Positions 61,118-64,000 of a stretch of 64,000 nt of DNA are shown here, piece after piece (positions within the stretch are counted from its first letter, which is position 1; each line of letters opens with the position of its first letter). Position numbers and translations under genes: made by a program. The stretch covers positions 970,001-1,034,000 of the forward strand of contig NZ_OY775906.1 of the NCBI RefSeq assembly GCF_963675065.1. The letters run 5' to 3'. This DNA comes from an uncultured Draconibacterium sp. GTDB taxonomy: Bacteria; Bacteroidota; Bacteroidia; Bacteroidales; Prolixibacteraceae. Below the pieces are notes generated by a model. That model saw only the letters and a program-made list of their open reading frames with translations. It was not told where the DNA came from and did not search any database.

Positions 61118-61471
61118 ATGAAATTTAAGTTTGAAAAGCTGATAATCTGGCAAAAAACGATGGATTTTGGAGAAGAAATAAATTCAATGGCTTATAAATT
61201 CCCCAAAACAGAACTCTTCAATCTTTCATCTCAAATTAGAAGAGCTGCCGATTCAATTGCCTTGAATATTTCAGAAGGTTCTATTGGGCAATCAAATCCT
61301 GATTTCAAGAGATTTATGAACTATGCAATTCGTTCATTAGCAGAAGTCGTTACCTGTTTGCATAAAGCTAGGCGTCGTGAATATATTTCCCCGGAAGAAT
61401 TTGACAACCAATATGAGTTTGCTTTTAACCTCATAAATATGATGGTTGCTTTTAGAAACAAGATTAACTAG
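61118..61471 (+). CDS. Four-helix-bundle protein (IVP/S23, bAvd-like family)
   Basis: A 117-residue helical protein: FEKLIIWQKTMDFGEEINSM, then FPKTELFNLSSQIRRAADSI, the LNISEGSIGQSNPDF motif and AIRSLAEVVTCLHKARR. The IWQK-x-M, Q-I-R-R-A-A-x-S-I and N-I-x-E-G-x-G signature is that of the family first found in 23S rRNA intervening sequences and related to the accessory variability protein of diversity-generating retroelements. No reverse transcriptase or rRNA is nearby. Inverted repeats flank the gene on both sides, so it could be a small mobile unit. Confidence 0.85.
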   Translation: MKFKFEKLIIWQKTMDFGEEINSMAYKFPKTELFNLSSQIRRAADSIALNISEGSIGQSNPDFKRFMNYAIRSLAEVVTCLHKARRREYISPEEFDNQYEFAFNLINMMVAFRNKIN

Positions 61472-61510
61472 TACTTACGAACTTCGGTCTCCGGTCTTCG
61501 GACTTCCGAC
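61470..61510. repeat. Right member of the repeat pair flanking the four-helix-bundle gene
   Basis: ACTTCGGTCTCCGGTCTTCG and ACTTCCGAC words, the approximate reverse complement of 61056-61088. Overlaps the stop codon of the preceding gene and ends 12 bases before the S24 gene. Confidence 0.5.
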
Positions 61511-61522
61511 TAAAAATAAACT

Positions 61523-62236
61523 ATGCATTTCGCACAAAACCTAAAATTCCTAAGAAAGCGCCGCAAAAGATCGCAAATGGATCTGGCAACAGAGCTGGGA
61601 TTAACGCGCACTACGCTTTCCGGATACGAAAAAAATGTGCAGCCGCCTTTTCCGGTGCTCATAAAAATGTCGGAGTATTTTAATGTATCGCTCGATGCAT
61701 TGATTAAATACCGGCTGGCAGTTTTGTCAGAACAGCAACTTTCGCAAATCGAAAAAGGATTTGATGTGGATGTTACCGGACGAAAACTTCGGCTACTGAC
61801 GATCTCTGTGGATAAAGAGGGCAAAGAAAACATAGAGATGGTTCCGGTAAAAGCACAGGCCGGCTACACCAACAGCTATGGCGATTTGGATTTTATTGCA
61901 TCGCTACCTAAATTCAAACTTCCATTTCTGCCGGAGGACAAAACATACCGCACTTTTCAGATTCAGGGCGATTCGATGTTGCCCATAAAAGAAGGCTCGT
62001 GGGTAACCTGTTCGTTTGCAGAAGACTGGACCAGTATAAAAGATGGCAAAGCCTGCATTGTGGTGACCAAAGATGAAGGTATAGTTTTCAAACTGGTTTA
62101 CAAACGTTTAGAGGACAGAAAGTTTTTACTGGTTTCGTTAAACCGAAATTATTCGCCTTATGAAATTCCGGTTTCGCAAGTGGTGGAAATGTGGCAATTT
62201 GAAACGGTGAACAGTTTTGAGATCGAAAGCGATTAA
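61523..62236 (+). CDS. XRE-S24 LexA/UmuD-like regulator
   Basis: A 237-residue fusion of a phage-repressor HTH (residues 1-62: RSQMDLATELGLTRTTLSGYE) and a self-cleaving S24 peptidase domain. The cleavage pair is A113-G114 (KAQAGYTNSYG), the nucleophile S151 in IQGDSMLPIKEG and the Lys general base K190 in GIVFKLVYKR; the 38-residue spacings match LexA. It probably senses RecA-filament damage signals and represses the dinB-dnaE genes (inference from context). Its ATG sits right after the repeat that follows the four-helix gene. Confidence 0.9.
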   Translation: MHFAQNLKFLRKRRKRSQMDLATELGLTRTTLSGYEKNVQPPFPVLIKMSEYFNVSLDALIKYRLAVLSEQQLSQIEKGFDVDVTGRKLRLLTISVDKEGKENIEMVPVKAQAGYTNSYGDLDFIASLPKFKLPFLPEDKTYRTFQIQGDSMLPIKEGSWVTCSFAEDWTSIKDGKACIVVTKDEGIVFKLVYKRLEDRKFLLVSLNRNYSPYEIPVSQVVEMWQFETVNSFEIESD

Positions 62237-62296
62237 GTTTTTAAACCAAAAAGCTAAATTGCTGTCAAAATCAAAATAAACCAAAAATTTCTTACC

Positions 62297-63583
62297 ATGA
62301 AATCTCAGTTCATTCTATTTTCACTTCTTTTTCTTTTTGCTGTTTCAACGAGTAAGGCACAAAGCCAGGCCGACGACAACTGGATGCAGTGGCGTGGTCC
62401 GCTTGGTAACGGTGTAGCTATTAAAGCTAATCCTCCGGTTAATTTCAGCGAAACTAAAAACCTAAAATGGAAGACCGCAATACCGGGCAGAGGAAACGCC
62501 ACTCCAATCGTTTTTGAAGACAAAATTGTGGTTCTTACAGCTGTTCCAACTGATCCATCTGTCGATCCACAAGCGTCACCCAATGTTGACCACAACTTTA
62601 ACGTAATTCTGGTAAACAGAAACGATGGTAGTGTAATTTGGGAGAAAACAGTTGCCACCGAACTACCGGAAGGCAAAATACATGAATTAAGTAGCTGGGC
62701 TTCCAACTCTCCCTGCACTGACGGCGAAATGATTTACGCCTACTTCGGATCGATCGGACTTTATTGTCTCGATTTTGACGGAAATATTATCTGGAAACGC
62801 GATTTCGGAACAATGGAAAAACGCATGAATTTTGGCGATGGTGCTTCGCCCTACCTATACAAAGACAGGCTTTTTATACAATGGGACCACGAAGGTGATT
62901 CGTACTTATATGCGTTGGACAAAAAAAACGGAGAAGACGTTTGGACAATCAAAAGGGACGAACCTACTTCCTGGTCAACTCCTTTTGTTGTTGAGGCCAA
63001 TGGAAAAACACAGGTGATTGTTAGCGGAACCAACAAAATAACTAGTTATGATTACGAAACTGGAGAAACTATCTGGTGGGGAAAGGGATTAACATCCAAT
63101 GTAATTCCGGTGCCGGTTTACGAAAATGGCATTGTATATCTAATGAGCGGTTTCAGAGGTGCGTTTTTAAAAGCCGTCGACCTGGCGAAAGCCAGTGGTG
63201 ATATTACCGATTCTGATGCCATTATCTGGAGCTATGACCAGGATACACCATACACACCCACCCCTTTATTAATGGATGGCAAGCTCTATTTCCTTCGCGG
63301 CAACAATGGCGTTATGACCTGCCTTGATGCAAAAGACGGAAGCGTTCTTTACTCCAAAGAAAGACTGGAAGGAATAAGCTCTATTTTTTCATCTCCTTCG
63401 GGAGCCGATGGAAAAATTTACATTGCTGCGAAAGGAATCTGCTTGGTAGTAAAAGCCGGTGAAGACTTTGAAATTCTGGCATCAAACGAACTGGATGACG
63501 ACTTCCATGCATCGCCTATTTTTGTCGACAACCAGCTAATTTTAAGAGGATTTGAAAGTTTGTATTGTTTTGAAGAAGAATAA
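62297..63583 (+). CDS. Secreted PQQ-binding-like beta-propeller protein
   Basis: A 428-residue exported protein: signal peptide to about residue 21 (FAVSTSKA), then WMQWRGPLGNGVA and multiple blades ending in WxxxxG-type tryptophan docking motifs (for example NLKWKTAIPGRGNATP, GSVIWEKTV, DGNIIWKRDFG, GETIWWGKG). The fold matches PQQ-like quinoprotein/BamB propellers, but the key catalytic and calcium residues of alcohol dehydrogenases are not evident, so a structural or binding role is more likely. No C-terminal T9SS domain is seen. The gene is monocistronic, followed by a strong terminator. Confidence 0.82.
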   Translation: MKSQFILFSLLFLFAVSTSKAQSQADDNWMQWRGPLGNGVAIKANPPVNFSETKNLKWKTAIPGRGNATPIVFEDKIVVLTAVPTDPSVDPQASPNVDHNFNVILVNRNDGSVIWEKTVATELPEGKIHELSSWASNSPCTDGEMIYAYFGSIGLYCLDFDGNIIWKRDFGTMEKRMNFGDGASPYLYKDRLFIQWDHEGDSYLYALDKKNGEDVWTIKRDEPTSWSTPFVVEANGKTQVIVSGTNKITSYDYETGETIWWGKGLTSNVIPVPVYENGIVYLMSGFRGAFLKAVDLAKASGDITDSDAIIWSYDQDTPYTPTPLLMDGKLYFLRGNNGVMTCLDAKDGSVLYSKERLEGISSIFSSPSGADGKIYIAAKGICLVVKAGEDFEILASNELDDDFHASPIFVDNQLILRGFESLYCFEEE

Positions 63584-63601
63584 ATTAAGCTCTTGATAAA
63601 T

Positions 63602-63643
63602 AAAATGGCGGAAACTCGAATTGATAAGTTTCCGCCATTTTTT
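63602..63643 (+). terminator. Strong terminator after the propeller gene
   Basis: Perfect 15-bp stem (63602-63616 with 63627-63641, core TGGCGGAAACT / AGTTTCCGCCA) ending in T6. Works after the stop at 63583 and reads well in both directions. Confidence 0.9.
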
Positions 63644-64000
63644 ATTTAATAAATGATATTTACTGAACAGGCTCCGGAACAGCAGCATAACCACCTTATT
63701 TGAAACCAAAAAAGTTATTATTTTCAATAGGAAGAGCGAAAATCATTGACATAAAAAAGCCTGCTTTCGTATTTCTACAAAAACAGGCTTGTGCATTATT
63801 AACTTTCCTATCAACCTGAGGTCGATTTTAAAATATTTTCACAGAAAGTCTTAATTACATCAGATTTGTATTTTTAATTCTGCAGTAATAGCGGGTTATT
63901 TCAAAGAATTTAAAATGCAAAGATGGTGTGAGAAGGACTTTCCTTTAAGGCTTTGCTTTTTTTGCCATAAACTTCCCCCAATTTTCTTGTATTATCCCGA
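63644..64000. other. Terminal non-coding stretch
   Basis: No convincing gene. The minus strand at 63662-63697 could encode the end of a protein (GGYAAVPEPVQ then stop), but a stop lies just before it, so at most a remnant. A second terminator lies at 63753-63790. Confidence 0.4.
63753..63790 (-). terminator. Minus-strand terminator with no visible gene upstream
   Basis: AAGCCTG / CAGGCTT arms around a ~20-base loop, followed on the minus strand by six T. It implies a minus-strand transcript entering from the right of the window. Confidence 0.65.

Noticed and set aside
61118..61471. rRNA intervening sequence or diversity-generating retroelement
   Set aside because: No rRNA, reverse transcriptase or template repeat is present; only the related protein family.

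Overview
The window looks like chromosomal DNA of a free-living Bacteroidota, most likely from the Bacteroidales/Marinilabiliales side (inference). The signs are low G+C, several proteins with type IX secretion (T9SS) C-terminal sorting domains, a fused alpha/beta 2-oxoacid dehydrogenase E1, a PyrK/PyrD pair, BlaI/BlaR1 with TonB C-terminal domains, and promoters that fit the phylum's TTTG-N19-TAnnTTTG pattern. No rRNA, tRNA, CRISPR array, prophage or transposase gene was seen.

Positions 1-23978 (+) are one long exopolysaccharide/capsule locus of the Wzx/Wzy type: six glycosyltransferases (the first cut by the window edge), a flippase, a putative polymerase, a CapK-like adenylate-forming enzyme, a heparinase II/III-like lyase, an AlgD-type nucleotide-sugar 6-dehydrogenase, the initiating polyprenyl-phosphate glycosyltransferase, Wza-like export lipoprotein, Wzc-like co-polymerase/tyrosine kinase, a small HAD phosphatase, and gmd/fcl for GDP-L-fucose. 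A T9SS-exported protein with a duplicated domain sits inside the locus. The likely product is a fucose- and uronate-containing polymer built on undecaprenyl phosphate. A convergent 1751-residue beta-helix/repeat/T9SS surface protein (24094-29349, -) closes the region.

Positions 29978-36205 hold small envelope genes (Spy-like, DUF2490-like, TetR, outer-membrane barrel) and the pyrG-yidC pair. Positions 36660-43625 (-) carry flavodoxin, E1 and E2 of a 2-oxoacid dehydrogenase, pyrD-pyrK and an XRE regulator. The intergenic spaces here share a TACA-N2-TGTA dyad. A gene-poor AT-rich spacer (43626-44604) follows.

Positions 44605-54174 hold envelope and signalling genes: a metalloprotease-propeller-barrel protein, a membrane protein divergent from a membrane-anchored LuxR regulator, and a TonB/TonB-TonB/BlaI/BlaR1-TonB/TPR cluster whose promoter carries ACTA-N6-TAGT dyads, one of them exactly filling the -33/-7 spacer. 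Positions 54405-56305 hold an omega-amidase-type nitrilase and a zinc alcohol dehydrogenase with palindromic repeats around them.

Positions 56608-62236 are a mutagenic-repair cassette: an error-prone-type DnaE, DinB and a LexA/UmuD-like XRE-S24 protein, with a four-helix-bundle (IVP/S23-family) gene inserted between inverted repeats. A secreted PQQ-like propeller protein and two terminators end the window.
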